The notes under the pieces were generated by a model, which was not told where the DNA came from, did not search any database, and was given only the letters and a program-made list of their open reading frames with translations. The translations under genes and the position numbers were made by a program. DNA of 64,000 nt from Amycolatopsis deserti (GTDB lineage Bacteria > Actinomycetota > Actinomycetes > Mycobacteriales > Pseudonocardiaceae): the NCBI RefSeq assembly GCF_014653945.1, contig NZ_BNAU01000005.1, positions 1 through 64,000 of the forward strand. The letters are read 5' to 3'. Below, in pieces: positions 35,549 to 44,520 of this stretch. Every line of letters begins with the position of its first letter. The first letter of the stretch is position 1.

Positions 35549-38292
35549 CCCGGCTCTCCCAGCCGCACGAGGTCGGTCAGCTCCGCGTCGCTCAGCTCGG
35601 TGATCCAGTCCTCCCCCGCGCCGATCACGCTCTCGGCCAGCCCGCGCTTCTCCGCGAGCACCCCGGCGATCCGCTCCTCCAGCGTGCCCTCCGCGATGAG
35701 CCGGTGGACCTGCACCGGCCGGTCCTGTCCAATCCGGTACGCGCGGTCGGTCGCCTGGTCCTCCACCGCCGGGTTCCACCACCGGTCGTAGTGGATCACG
35801 TGCGTCGCGCGGGTCAGGTTCAGCCCGACCCCGCCGGCCTTGAGCGACAGCAGGAACACCGGCACGTCACCCCGCTGGAACCGGGCCACCATCTCCTCCC
35901 GCCGCCGCGCCGGATCGGCGCCGGACAGCAGCTGCACCGGCAGCCCGCGTTCGGCCAGCCGCGCCTCCAGCAGCCGGCACAGCTGCACGTACTGGCTGAA
36001 CACCAGCACGCTCTCGCCCTCGTCGAGGATCACGTCCAGCAGCTCCTCGAACGCGGCGAGCTTGCCCGACCGCCCGGCGACCGGCCCGTTCTCCTTGAGG
36101 TACTGCGCCGGGTGGTTGCAGATCTGCTTCAGCTCGGTGAGCAGCTTGAGCACCTGCCCGCGCCGCTGCACGCCCCGCGACTCGCGGATCACCGCCAGGT
36201 TCTCGCGCACCACCGCCTCGTACAGGGTGGCCTGCTCGGTGGTCAGCGGCACGTACCGGTCGGTCTCGGTCTTGCGCGGCAGCTCCGGCGCGATGTCCGG
36301 GTCGGTCTTGCGGCGCCGCAACAGGAACGGCCGCACCATCGCGGCCAGGCGTTCCACACTGCCGGCGTCGCGGTCGCGCTCGACCGGGCGCGCGATCGTG
36401 CGACGGAAATGCTCCAGCGTGCCGAGCAGACCCGGCGTGGTCCAGTCCAGAATGGACCACAGTTCGGTGAGCCGGTTCTCCATCGGCGTGCCGGTCAACG
36501 CGATACGCGCCGCGGCGGGGATCTTGCGGAGCTCCTTCGCCGTCACCGAAAGCGGGTTCTTGACGTGCTGCGCCTCGTCGGCCGCGACCATCCCCCAGTC
36601 CACTTCGGACAGTATCGCCCGGTCGCGGCGCAGCACACCGTAGGTGGCGAGGACGACCTCGTCGGGCTCCAGGTCGTCCAGGTGCCGCCGGCCACCGTGG
36701 AAACGCCGCACCGGGACCTTCGGCGCGAACCGGGCGAACTCGCGCTCCCAGTTGCCCAGCAGCGACGTCGGGCACAGCACCAGCGTCGGACCGGACGGGC
36801 GGCGGTGCAGGTGCAGGGCGATGAGCTGGATCGTCTTGCCCAGGCCCATGTCGTCGGCGAGGATGCCGCCGAGGCCCAGCTCGGTCATCCGGGCCAGCCA
36901 GGACAGCCCGGTCCGCTGGTACGGCCGCAGCGTGGCCTGCAGGTCGCAAGAAGGCTCGACCGGCCCGGCCGGGGTGCGCAACCGGTCCACGAGACCGTCG
37001 AGCGCGGGCGGCGCGGCGAACTCCAGCTCCTCGTCGTCGACCCGCAACCCGCCGGTCAGGGCCGCGGCCAGCGCCTGCGCGCCGGTGACGGTGCGGCCCC
37101 GGCGACGCAGGCGGGCCAGCAGGTGCGAGTCGACGCGCACCCACTGCCCGCGCAGGCGCACCAGCGGACGCTTGGCCTCGGCGAGGGCGGTGACGTCGGC
37201 CTCGCTGAGGGTTTCGCCGCCCAGGCTGAGCTGCCAGCGGAACCGCAGCAGGTCGGTCAGCCGGAACACGGCCCCGCCCTCGCTGCCCGGCGACGGCGTC
37301 ACGCTCGCCTTGGCCCGCACCGGTTCGGCGAACATGCCGCGCGGCCACAGCACCTCGATACCGGCGGACGCCAGGGCGTCGCGGCCGCCGTCGAGCAGCT
37401 CGACGACCTCGGAGTCGTCCAGGGCCAGCTCGCTGGGCGTGGCGGCTTCGAGCACGCGCCCCAGCGGGGCCCACGCGCGGGCGCCCCGCCGGAGCCCGAT
37501 GAGCAGTTGGGCCTCGACCTGCTCGCCGAAGCGGGACAAGACGGCGTCCGGCGCGTCCCACAGCGTGGCCGCGTCGACGACCAGGCTGGGGTCGGCGCGG
37601 CTGCGCACGGCGAGCACGCCCGTGAAGACGAAGTCGTCGCCGGTCTCGCGAACCTCGACGCGGAGCTGGAGCTGCGCGCCGGCCTCCTGCTCGGCGGCGA
37701 GGTCGTTGAGCCAGGCGACGCTGTCCTCGCCGAGCAGGGTCGGCTCCGCGGCGGCGAAGGCGGGACCACCAGCCACCACACGGGCCGCGGGGGTGCGGAC
37801 GAGCACGTCGGCGGTGGCGTCCCACAGCGCGCGAACGAGTGTTTCGGGCGAATGCAGGCGGATGCGCTTGAGGCCGGACAGCGGGAGGGCGTGCGCCTCG
37901 GGCGGCAGTGCGGCGGCCAGGTCGCGCAGCAGGTCCTCGTCGGCGGAGTCGAGCGGCCCGGCGCGCCAGGCGTCCACACCGGACGGACTCGCGGCGGGCA
38001 GGAGCCGGCCGCGGGCGACGAGGTTCAGGCCCGCGCTGACCGCCGCCGACCACGCCCGCACGGACGGGCTGCCGTCGCTCACGGCGAGCAGGCGCGGGAT
38101 GGCGTCGGCGAGCGGGACGACGTGCGCGTCGACCTTGGTGCGGCGGAAGGACTTGCCGGCGCCCGCGGGCAGCACGAGTTCGACCGGCGTCGGCCCCGGC
38201 TCGTCACCCCAGACGGCGAGCACACCGTCGCGGGGCGGGTCCGAGGGCACGAAGATCGCCCTGGTCGTCTCGGTCCATTCCACGATGGCCAC
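35545..38292 (-). CDS. SNF2/Rad54-family DEAD/DEAH helicase
   Basis: 915 residues. An N-terminal SNF2-associated domain (about 1-430) precedes the two RecA-like lobes. Walker A is ADDMGLGKTIQ, motif II is ADEAQHVKN, motif III LTGTPMENRLTELWSIL, and lobe two has VLVFSQYVQLCRLLEARL, SLKAGGVGLNLTRATHVIHYDRWWNPAVEDQATDRAYRIGQ. It translocates on double-stranded DNA using ATP. It is usually paired with a SWIM protein, as here. GTG 38292 was taken as the first start that gives the family N-terminus; GTG 38283 is close by. fadE34 ends 24 bp upstream on the same strand. Confidence 0.9.
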   Translation of the reverse strand: MAIVEWTETTRAIFVPSDPPRDGVLAVWGDEPGPTPVELVLPAGAGKSFRRTKVDAHVVPLADAIPRLLAVSDGSPSVRAWSAAVSAGLNLVARGRLLPAASPSGVDAWRAGPLDSADEDLLRDLAAALPPEAHALPLSGLKRIRLHSPETLVRALWDATADVLVRTPAARVVAGGPAFAAAEPTLLGEDSVAWLNDLAAEQEAGAQLQLRVEVRETGDDFVFTGVLAVRSRADPSLVVDAATLWDAPDAVLSRFGEQVEAQLLIGLRRGARAWAPLGRVLEAATPSELALDDSEVVELLDGGRDALASAGIEVLWPRGMFAEPVRAKASVTPSPGSEGGAVFRLTDLLRFRWQLSLGGETLSEADVTALAEAKRPLVRLRGQWVRVDSHLLARLRRRGRTVTGAQALAAALTGGLRVDDEELEFAAPPALDGLVDRLRTPAGPVEPSCDLQATLRPYQRTGLSWLARMTELGLGGILADDMGLGKTIQLIALHLHRRPSGPTLVLCPTSLLGNWEREFARFAPKVPVRRFHGGRRHLDDLEPDEVVLATYGVLRRDRAILSEVDWGMVAADEAQHVKNPLSVTAKELRKIPAAARIALTGTPMENRLTELWSILDWTTPGLLGTLEHFRRTIARPVERDRDAGSVERLAAMVRPFLLRRRKTDPDIAPELPRKTETDRYVPLTTEQATLYEAVVRENLAVIRESRGVQRRGQVLKLLTELKQICNHPAQYLKENGPVAGRSGKLAAFEELLDVILDEGESVLVFSQYVQLCRLLEARLAERGLPVQLLSGADPARRREEMVARFQRGDVPVFLLSLKAGGVGLNLTRATHVIHYDRWWNPAVEDQATDRAYRIGQDRPVQVHRLIAEGTLEERIAGVLAEKRGLAESVIGAGEDWITELSDAELTDLVRLGEPG

Positions 38293-38315
38293 GATAGGCG
38301 GGGCCACCGACAGTT

Positions 38316-40310
38316 TCAGGAGCGCGGCAGTCCCAGCAGGCGTTCCGCCGCCACCGACAGCAGGATCTGCGTCGTCCCGCCGGCGATGCTCAGGCAGCGC
38401 GACAACAGGAATTCGTGCTGGGCGGCAGACGTTTCGCCGGTCACCAGCACCCCCTGCGGGCCCAGCAACTCCAGGGCGACCTCGGCCGCGGCCTGCCGGT
38501 GCCGGACCCCGATCAGCTTCCGCACGCTCGACTCCGGCCCAGGGTCCTGCCCGGCCAGACGCCGCAACGTCGAGCGCAGGTCGAGCAGCGCGCACGCCGA
38601 CCCCTCCGCGACCAGCGCGCCCAGCCGCTCCAGCACCGCGGGATCCGGATCACGCACCGACGCCAGCAGCGACTCCACCGCCTCCCCCACCGACGATCCG
38701 CCGCTCATCGCCACGCGCTCGTTCGCCAGCGTCGTCCGGGCCAGGCGCCAGCCGCCGTTCACCTCGCCGACCACGTTCTCCGCCGGGACGAACACCTCGT
38801 CCAGGAAGACCTCGTTGAACCGCTCCACGCCGGTGATCTCGCGCAACGGCCGCACGTCGATCCCCGGGGACGACATGTCGACCAGGAAGTACGTGATGCC
38901 CCGGTGTTTGGGCGCCTCCGGATCGGTGCGCGCGAGGCAGATCGCCCAGTCCGCCTCCCGCGCGAGCGAGGTCCAGACCTTCTGCCCGGACAGCACGAAC
39001 CCCCCGTCCACCGGCCGCGCCCGCGTGCGCAGCGAGGCCAGGTCGGAACCGGCGCCGGGCTCGCTGAACAGCTGGCACCAGGTCAGCTCACCGCGCAGGG
39101 TCGGCATCACGAACCGCTGCCGTTGCTCGTCCGTGCCGTGCTCGAGCAGGGTCGGCACGGCCCAGGCGCCGATCACCAGATCGGGCCGCCGCACCCCGGC
39201 TCGTGCCAGTTCGGCGTCGATCACCAGCTGCTGCGCCGGTGTCGCGTCCAAGCCGTAGGGCGCTGGCCAGTGCGGCATCAGGTAGCCACTGGTCGCGAGC
39301 CGCTCCCGGCGTTCCCCGTCGGGCAGCGCGGCGATCTCCTCGACGGTCGCCCGCACCGCCGGGTCGAAGTGCTCCGACAGGTCGACCGCCAGATCCCGCC
39401 GCGCCCCCGCCAGCGCGAGCGCGGCCGCTTCGCGTCGCCACGCGGCCGAACCGCCGAGCCACTGGCGCAGCGCGACCGCGCGGCGCAAGTACCGGTGCGC
39501 GTCGTGCTCCCACGTGAAGCCGATCCCGCCGAGCACCTGGATGCAGTCCTTCGCGGCGTCCACCGCCGCGTCCAGCGCCCCGGCGGCCGCGACCGCCGCG
39601 GCGAAGGTGTGCTGCTCCGGCGACTCGTCCGCCGCCCGGGCCGCGTCCCACGCCAGCGCTCCGGCCAGCTCGGCCCGGCACAACATCTCCGCGCACAGGT
39701 GCTTGACCGCTTGGAACGACCCGATCGGCCGGCCGAACTGCTCACGCACCTTCGCGTACTCCGAGGCCGTCGCCACGCACCACCGCGCGATGCCGGCCGC
39801 CTCGGCCGCGGCCAGCGTCGCCGCGAAGACCCGCGGATCATCGCCCTCGAACACCGTCGCTTCACCAGAACCGAGCCGGCCGAACGAGCGCGACAGGTCG
39901 AACGACTCGATCCGTTCCGCGCCCGAAGAGCGCACGCTCCACGTGTCACCGTCGGCGACCAGGACGTGCGTGGCGTCCGCGTCGAGCACCGGGCCGTCCG
40001 GCGACAACGCCACCCCCGCACTGGCCGAGCCGTCCGCGAAGGCCGGGAGCAGCTCTTTCGCCACCGGCGACTCGCCGTGACGCGCGAGCACCAGCGCCGC
40101 CAGCACCGTCCCGAACACCGGACCCGGCACCAGCGCGGCCGCGGCCTCCTCGACGGCCACCGCGGCGTCGGCGACCGTGCCGCCCGCCCCGCCCAGCTCC
40201 TCCGGCACCCCGATCCCGAACACGCCGATGGCGGCCAGGTCGTCCCGGGTCCGGCCGCCGGAGCGGATCGTTCCGGCGAGGGCACGCTGCTCCGCGGTCA
40301 GCACTGACAT
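38316..40310 (-). CDS. fadE34: FadE34-type fused double acyl-CoA dehydrogenase
   Basis: 664 residues containing two acyl-CoA dehydrogenase units in one chain. The first (about 1-315) has REQFGRPIGSFQAVKHLCAEM and VLGGIGFTWEHDAHRYLRR. The second has WCQLFSEPGAGSDLASLRTRA, SGQKVWTSLA and the C-terminal SIAGGTTQILLSVAAERLLGLPR. FadE34 (ChsE3) of M. tuberculosis has this fusion, acts on a longer cholesterol side-chain CoA ester and lies next to kstR, as here. ATG 40310 lies seven bases after TATAGT, a leaderless start; GTG 40319 would lie inside the promoter. Confidence 0.92.
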   Translation of the reverse strand: MSVLTAEQRALAGTIRSGGRTRDDLAAIGVFGIGVPEELGGAGGTVADAAVAVEEAAAALVPGPVFGTVLAALVLARHGESPVAKELLPAFADGSASAGVALSPDGPVLDADATHVLVADGDTWSVRSSGAERIESFDLSRSFGRLGSGEATVFEGDDPRVFAATLAAAEAAGIARWCVATASEYAKVREQFGRPIGSFQAVKHLCAEMLCRAELAGALAWDAARAADESPEQHTFAAAVAAAGALDAAVDAAKDCIQVLGGIGFTWEHDAHRYLRRAVALRQWLGGSAAWRREAAALALAGARRDLAVDLSEHFDPAVRATVEEIAALPDGERRERLATSGYLMPHWPAPYGLDATPAQQLVIDAELARAGVRRPDLVIGAWAVPTLLEHGTDEQRQRFVMPTLRGELTWCQLFSEPGAGSDLASLRTRARPVDGGFVLSGQKVWTSLAREADWAICLARTDPEAPKHRGITYFLVDMSSPGIDVRPLREITGVERFNEVFLDEVFVPAENVVGEVNGGWRLARTTLANERVAMSGGSSVGEAVESLLASVRDPDPAVLERLGALVAEGSACALLDLRSTLRRLAGQDPGPESSVRKLIGVRHRQAAAEVALELLGPQGVLVTGETSAAQHEFLLSRCLSIAGGTTQILLSVAAERLLGLPRS

Positions 40311-40317
40311 GCGGCTC

Positions 40318-40335
40318 ACTATAGAACGTGTTTCA
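40318..40335 (-). promoter_or_regulatory. KstR box and -10 of fadE34
   Basis: TAGAACGTGTTTCA at 40322-40335 is a KstR-type box. The -10 TATAGT (minus strand, 40318-40323) shares two bases with it and is seven bases from the fadE34 ATG. Confidence 0.83.
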
Positions 40336-40383
40336 GTTTTGTGGCCAGATCCACTCGATGAGCGAGATCAGCAGGCGGACCGG

Positions 40384-40415
40384 TAAGCTGTCGGGTGAAA
40401 CTGAAACAAGTTCCG
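40384..40415 (+). promoter_or_regulatory. kstR promoter with KstR box
   Basis: TAAGCT (40384-40389) is a plausible -10, and TGAAACAAGTTCCG (40402-40415), a weaker KstR-type box, lies just past the expected start of transcription. This arrangement would give negative autoregulation. The box argues against a translation start at GTG 40395, which would place it inside the gene. Confidence 0.65.
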
Positions 40416-40427
40416 GAGCAGGTGCCG

Positions 40428-41063
40428 ATGGCCGCGAAAGCGAAGACGTCCACCCCACCCAAGAACGGGATGAGCGCGTTGTCCAGCGACGAGCTCGGTT
40501 CCGCCGCGCAGCGGGACCGGCGACGGCGCATCATCGACGCGACACTGGCGCTGGCGTCCAAGGGCGGGTACGACGCCGTCCAGATGCGGGCCGTGGCCGA
40601 GAAGGCCGACGTCGCGCTGGGCACCCTCTACCGCTACTTCCCGTCGAAGATCCACCTGCTGGTGTCGGGCCTGGCACGGGAGTTCGAGCGCGCGCACGAG
40701 AAGCTGCAGCGGTCGAGCATCCCGGGTGACACGCCGAGCGAGCGGCTCATCTTCGTACTCAGCCGCAACACCCGGCTGATGCAGCGCGATCCGCACCTGA
40801 CCGAGGCGATGGTCCGGGCGTTCATGTTCGCCGACACCACGGCCGCCGCCGAGGTCGAGCAGGTCGGGCGGCTGCTGGAGAGCATGTTCGCGCGCGCCAT
40901 GGGCATCGACGAGCCGACCGAGCACGACCGCGCGGTCTTCCACCTCATCGCCGACGTGTGGATGGCGAACCTGGTCGCGTGGGTGACCCGGCGCGCGTCC
41001 GCCGCCGACGTGGCGAACCGGTTGGAGCTGTCGGTGCACCTGCTGCTGGACAACACGCGCTGA
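40428..41063 (+). CDS. kstR: KstR, TetR-family repressor of cholesterol catabolism
   Basis: 211 residues. The DNA-binding domain reads ELGSAAQRDRRRRIIDATLALASKGGYDAVQMRAVAEKADVALGTLYRYFPSKIHLL, nearly the KstR sequence. The ligand domain has LTEAMVRAFMFADTTAAAEVEQV and a C-terminal ANLVAWVTRRASAADVANRLELSVHLL. KstR releases its operators when it binds a 3-oxo-steroid acyl-CoA, switching on uptake, side-chain and ring genes. The gene is divergent from fadE34, as in M. tuberculosis. ATG 40428 was chosen because the KstR box precedes it. Confidence 0.96.
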   Translation: MAAKAKTSTPPKNGMSALSSDELGSAAQRDRRRRIIDATLALASKGGYDAVQMRAVAEKADVALGTLYRYFPSKIHLLVSGLAREFERAHEKLQRSSIPGDTPSERLIFVLSRNTRLMQRDPHLTEAMVRAFMFADTTAAAEVEQVGRLLESMFARAMGIDEPTEHDRAVFHLIADVWMANLVAWVTRRASAADVANRLELSVHLLLDNTR

Positions 41064-41190
41064 CACCGTTTCGTCGCCAACCGTCACGGTTGCTGGGAGC
41101 TTGCCCGCAGCCGGCTGTGAGTTCCCTGTAGATCACGGGAAACCGGCATCCGGCTGCAACAAGCCGTGATCAAGCCCGCGTTTGTGTGGC

Positions 41191-42123
41191 ATGAGAAGCA
41201 GGACGGCCGGCAAGGCCGTGCTCCCGGCGGCCGTGTTCGGCGCCGTCACGATGCTCATCTTCACGGTCCAGCACCAGCCGCGGGTGTCCTCGGCGAGTTC
41301 GGTGGTGCAGGTGAGCGCACCGGCGACCGCGACGCCGGAAACGACACCGCCGAGTGTCGAGGCCGACCCGACGCCGACCGCCGTCAGCTCGCCCCCGCCG
41401 GCGGAGCACGACGAGGTCGCCGCGCGGGCCCTGGCGTTGATGCGCGAGAAGGTGGCGAGCGCCGACGCCGGGATCGAGGTCTACGACCGGGCGACCGGCG
41501 TCGTGCTGACCGAGCTCAACGCCGACCGGCAGTTCTTCTCGATGTCCGTGGTCAAGCTGCTGATCGCGCTGGATGTGCTGCGCGCCAACGGATGGGACCT
41601 GCCGGACGAGAGCATGCAGGCCCGGCTGACGCGGATGATCACCGTCAGCGACGACGACATCGCCAGCAGCCTGTGGGTTCAGCAGGGCGGCACCGCGATC
41701 GTCACCCGCATGGCGAAACTGCTGCAGCTGACCGGCACCCAACCGCCGTCTTCGCCGGGCCAGTGGGGTTCGACGAAGATCACCGCCGCGGACATGGTCA
41801 AGGTCTACAACTACATCGAGGACACCCTGCCGCGGGCCGCCCACGACCTCCTCTACAACGCGATGTACCACGCCTCCCAGGCCGGTTCGGACGGGACGAA
41901 CCAGTTCTTCGGCATCCCGGACGGGCTGCCGGGCACGACGTGGGCGATCAAGCAGGGCTGGGGCACCAGCGGTACACAGGCTGTGTACAACACGACGGGC
42001 CTGCTCGGCGAGGACGCCCGGTACGTGGTGATCGTGCTGTGCAGTGCGCCGTCCCGCTACTACCGCACGCTCCCCACGGCGCTCACCGCGGGCACCAGAG
42101 CCTTGGGATCGCTGGTCGGCTGA
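41191..42123 (+). CDS. Secreted or membrane-anchored serine hydrolase with beta-lactamase/PBP-like fold
   Basis: 310 residues. A single N-terminal hydrophobic segment (about 8-26, AVLPAAVFGAVTMLIFTVQ) acts as signal anchor, followed by a Thr/Pro-rich linker to about residue 72. The catalytic domain has S119-V-V-K122 (S-x-x-K), SDDDIASSLW in the place of the S-D-N loop, and KQGWGT in the place of K-T-G. The last replaces Thr by Gln, so beta-lactam hydrolysis is doubtful; a peptidoglycan-related or unknown esterase role is as likely. The gene stands alone with a strong hairpin over its stop codon. Confidence 0.75.
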   Translation: MRSRTAGKAVLPAAVFGAVTMLIFTVQHQPRVSSASSVVQVSAPATATPETTPPSVEADPTPTAVSSPPPAEHDEVAARALALMREKVASADAGIEVYDRATGVVLTELNADRQFFSMSVVKLLIALDVLRANGWDLPDESMQARLTRMITVSDDDIASSLWVQQGGTAIVTRMAKLLQLTGTQPPSSPGQWGSTKITAADMVKVYNYIEDTLPRAAHDLLYNAMYHASQAGSDGTNQFFGIPDGLPGTTWAIKQGWGTSGTQAVYNTTGLLGEDARYVVIVLCSAPSRYYRTLPTALTAGTRALGSLVG

Positions 42124-42142
42124 CGCCGGGCGTCAGCCGACC
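42114..42142. terminator. Strong hairpin at the stop of the serine hydrolase gene
   Basis: GGTCGGCTGACG (42114-42125) and CGTCAGCCGACC (42131-42142) pair perfectly over 12 bp with a five-base loop, and the TGA stop is inside the 5' arm. No T-run follows on either strand, so it would act as a GC-rich actinobacterial-type terminator or an RNA-protecting end. Confidence 0.5.
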
Positions 42143-42212
42143 GGAGCGATTCCAGCCGACGCGTGGCACACGCGACGCCGTCCCGGACGCTACCGGTCAC
42201 GGCATCGCGAAC

Positions 42213-43022
42213 TCAGCTGAAGCGCGGCACGAGTGCGGCCAGGGCGTCGAGGCGGCGGAGGGTGTCGCCCTCGGAGGCGGCCGGCAGGCCCAGCGTGACG
42301 CGCTCGGCGCCGGCTTCGGCGTAGGCGTCGAGCAGGGCCGGGTCCGGCGGTGCGGACGTCGCGGTCACCGGCACCGATCCGGCCCGCGCCACCTGCTCGG
42401 CCGCCGCTTCCGGATCACGCAGGGCGTTGGGCAGCCAGCCGGCTTCCAGCCGCTTCGCGCGGTCCAGCGCCGCGGCGCTGTTGCCTCCGATGTAGACCGG
42501 CACGTCCCGGGCGGGCTTGGGCCACTGGAACACCGGGTCGAAGTTCACGTGCACACCGTGGAACTCGGCCTCGTCGTTCGTCCACAATGTCCGGAGCGCC
42601 TGGATCTGTTCGTCGAGCAGCGCCCCGCGGGTGCGGGGGTCGGTGCCGTGGTTGCGCATCTCCTCGCGGTTCCAGCCCACGCCCACCCCGAACAGGAACC
42701 GCCCGCCGGACAACAGGTCCAGACTCGCGACGGACTTCGCGGTGTGCAGGACGTCCCGCTGGATCAGCAGGGTGATGCCGGTGCCCAGCTTGAGCGTGGT
42801 GGTCGCGGCGGCGGCCGCGGTCAGCGCGAGGAACGGGTCGAGCGCGCGGTAGTAGGCCCGCGCCATCTCGCCGCCCGACGGGTACGGGGTGTCCCGGCTG
42901 ACCGGGATGTGCGAGTGCTCGGCGACGAACAGGGTGTCGAACCCGCGGTCCTCGACCGCCTTGGCCAGCACGTCCGGCCGCGCGCTCTCGTCGGTGACGA
43001 AGGTCGAGATACCGAGTTTCAC
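42213..43022 (-). CDS. LLM-class (F420-dependent type) oxidoreductase, copy 2
   Basis: 269 residues of the luciferase-like TIM-barrel family. FDTLFVAEHSHIPVSRDTPYP, SVASLDLLSGGRFLFGVGVGWNREEMRNHGTDPRTRGALLDEQIQAL is the hallmark of the actinobacterial TIGR03619-like F420 group. It is clearly a duplicate of the gene at 43019, with long identical stretches, but its C-terminal third differs and is shorter. GTG 43022 overlaps the upstream stop by GTGA. The substrate is unknown; F420 dependence is inferred from the subgroup. Confidence 0.86.
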   Translation of the reverse strand: MKLGISTFVTDESARPDVLAKAVEDRGFDTLFVAEHSHIPVSRDTPYPSGGEMARAYYRALDPFLALTAAAAATTTLKLGTGITLLIQRDVLHTAKSVASLDLLSGGRFLFGVGVGWNREEMRNHGTDPRTRGALLDEQIQALRTLWTNDEAEFHGVHVNFDPVFQWPKPARDVPVYIGGNSAAALDRAKRLEAGWLPNALRDPEAAAEQVARAGSVPVTATSAPPDPALLDAYAEAGAERVTLGLPAASEGDTLRRLDALAALVPRFS

Positions 43023-43849
43023 CGGTAGCCCTCCGCGAGTGCCGCGAGCTCGTCCAGCTTGGTCAGCGTCTCCGACTCGGGGCGGGTGCCGAGCAGGAAG
43101 GTCACGCGCTCCACGCCGGCCTCGGCGTATCCGGCCAGGGCTTCCTCGCTGCGCCCCGCGCCGAAGACGGTGAACGGGACGTCGGTGCGGCCCTGTTCGG
43201 CCAGCCAGGCGCGGACTCGCTTGATCTCCTCCGGCGGGGTGTGGGAGCGGGGCATCCAGCCGTCGGCGTGCTTGGCGAGCCGGGTGAGCGCGGCCTCGCT
43301 CTCGCCGCCGACGTAGATCGGCGGGTGCGGGCGCTGCACCGGCTTGGGCCACTGCCAGATGGGATCGAAGTCGACGTGCTTGCCGTGGAACTCGGCCTCG
43401 TCCTGGGTCCAGATCGCCTTGAGCGCCTGGATCTGCTCGTCGATCAGGGCGCCGCGGGTGCGCGGGTCGGTGCCGTGGTTGCGCATTTCCTCGCGGTTCC
43501 AGCCCACGCCGACGCCGAAGGCCACCCGGCCGCCGGAGAGCAGGTCGAGGCTCGCGACCTCCTTGGCGGTGTGGATGACGTCACGCTGGACCAGCAGGGC
43601 GACGCCGGTGAAGAGCAGCAGGTCGCGGGTCTCGGCCGCGGCGGCGGTCAGCGCCACGAAGGGGTCGAGGGTGCGGTAGTAGACGCGCGGCAGCTCACCC
43701 CCGCCCGGGTAGGGGCTCTCCCGGCTGACCGGAATGTGCGAATGCTCGGCGAGCAGCAGCGAGTCGAACCCGCGCTCCTCGAGCGCGCGGCCGAGCGCGC
43801 CAGGACGAATGCCCTCGTCGGTGATGAACGTCGAGATCCCGAACTTCAT
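43019..43849 (-). CDS. LLM-class (F420-dependent type) oxidoreductase, copy 1
   Basis: 276 residues, the paralogue of 42213-43022, sharing EHSHIPVSR, GVGVGWNREEMRNHGTDPRTRGAL and the QWPKP segment. The C-terminal half has IYVGGESEAALTRLAKHADGWMPR, closer to the family norm, so this copy is probably the ancestral one. ATG 43849 overlaps by ATGA the stop of a repeat-derived frame upstream. Tandem duplication with divergence of the substrate-facing C-terminal half suggests different substrates for the two copies. Confidence 0.88.
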   Translation of the reverse strand: MKFGISTFITDEGIRPGALGRALEERGFDSLLLAEHSHIPVSRESPYPGGGELPRVYYRTLDPFVALTAAAAETRDLLLFTGVALLVQRDVIHTAKEVASLDLLSGGRVAFGVGVGWNREEMRNHGTDPRTRGALIDEQIQALKAIWTQDEAEFHGKHVDFDPIWQWPKPVQRPHPPIYVGGESEAALTRLAKHADGWMPRSHTPPEEIKRVRAWLAEQGRTDVPFTVFGAGRSEEALAGYAEAGVERVTFLLGTRPESETLTKLDELAALAEGYR

Positions 43850-44520
43850 GTTTCCCGGTAACCCCGGAACCCGGGCGCGCTATTCCCCGGCCGGGCCCTT
43901 ACCCGAGCGTGGGTCGTCGCGCCCGGCGCGGCCAGGGCGGCGAGCCGGTCGCCATGTGGCGGATAGCGCGGCCAGCGCCGCCACCCACGCGGACACCAGA
44001 TGAGCACCCCCGTCTCCGCCCGGGCGCGGGCCGTCGCGCGTCCGGGGGCGGCCAGGGCACGCGGGCCAGGTCGGCGCAGCCGACCGCCGTGGGGTGGACA
44101 GCGCGGCCAGCCGCGCGCCCAGGCGACACTCCCGGGCGGCCAGGCCAGGCGGACGAGGTCCGCGCAGCCGGCCGCCGCAACGCGAACGACAGCCAGCGCG
44201 GCCACCCACGCGGACAGCACCGGACGACCACCCCAGCTCCGCCCGGGCACGGGCCGTCGCGCGTCCGGGGGCGGCCAGCGCCAGGCGGGGCAAGCCGGCG
44301 CAGCCGACCACCATGAAGCGAATGGAGGCCAGCGCGGCCACCCACTGCAGGCCGACGGGTCCGGGGAGGTCAGGCCGCCGTCGCGTGTGGGGATGCCACC
44401 GTCGGCCAGGCTGGGTCGGCGCCGTCGGCCGCCGGCGCGGCAGCGCCATCGGCGCTCCCACCCCGGGAGCCGGCCGCGCTTTTCCTCACTTCGGCGTCCG
44501 GTGATGCACGTAGCGCCCAC
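43846..44520 (-). CDS. 224-codon open frame through the ptsI-derived repeats
   Basis: This frame begins at GTG 44520, eight bases past the ptsI stop, and its TGA overlaps the ATG of the LLM gene (43846-43849). It is low-complexity W/P/R/A text, with segments such as CAGLPRLALAAPGRA... echoing the ptsI C-terminus (CAALARLALTAPDAA...). I regard it as a repeat by-product that keeps an open frame rather than a proven gene. Confidence 0.2.
   Translation of the reverse strand: MGATCITGRRSEEKRGRLPGWERRWRCRAGGRRRRPSLADGGIPTRDGGLTSPDPSACSGWPRWPPFASWWSAAPACPAWRWPPPDARRPVPGRSWGGRPVLSAWVAALAVVRVAAAGCADLVRLAWPPGSVAWARGWPRCPPHGGRLRRPGPRALAAPGRATARARAETGVLIWCPRGWRRWPRYPPHGDRLAALAAPGATTHARVRARPGNSAPGFRGYRET
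43895..44350. repeat. Degenerate direct repeats related to the ptsI 3' end
   Basis: Four drifting copies of a unit of about 115 bp (starting near 43905, 44021, 44126 and 44230). They share GGCCGTCGCGCGTCCGGGGG, CGGCGCAGCCGACC and CAGCGCGGCCACCCACGCGG. The first two blocks align with the end of ptsI (44555-44630: GGCGTCCGGGGCGGTCAG, GGCGCAGTCGGCTGCCGT). The whole interval 43850-44527 holds no other feature. Confidence 0.75.

Noticed and set aside
35017..39258. A 1413-codon open frame on the plus strand
   Set aside because: It is antisense to the SNF2 helicase and fadE34, both of which have full motif sets. Its translation is low-complexity R/H/P/A text typical of the shadow frame of GC-rich genes.
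41191..42123. Functional class A beta-lactamase
   Set aside because: S-x-x-K is present, but the K-T-G motif is K-Q-G and the S-D-N loop is S-D-D; the anchored, linker-bearing protein fits a cell-wall-related role at least as well.
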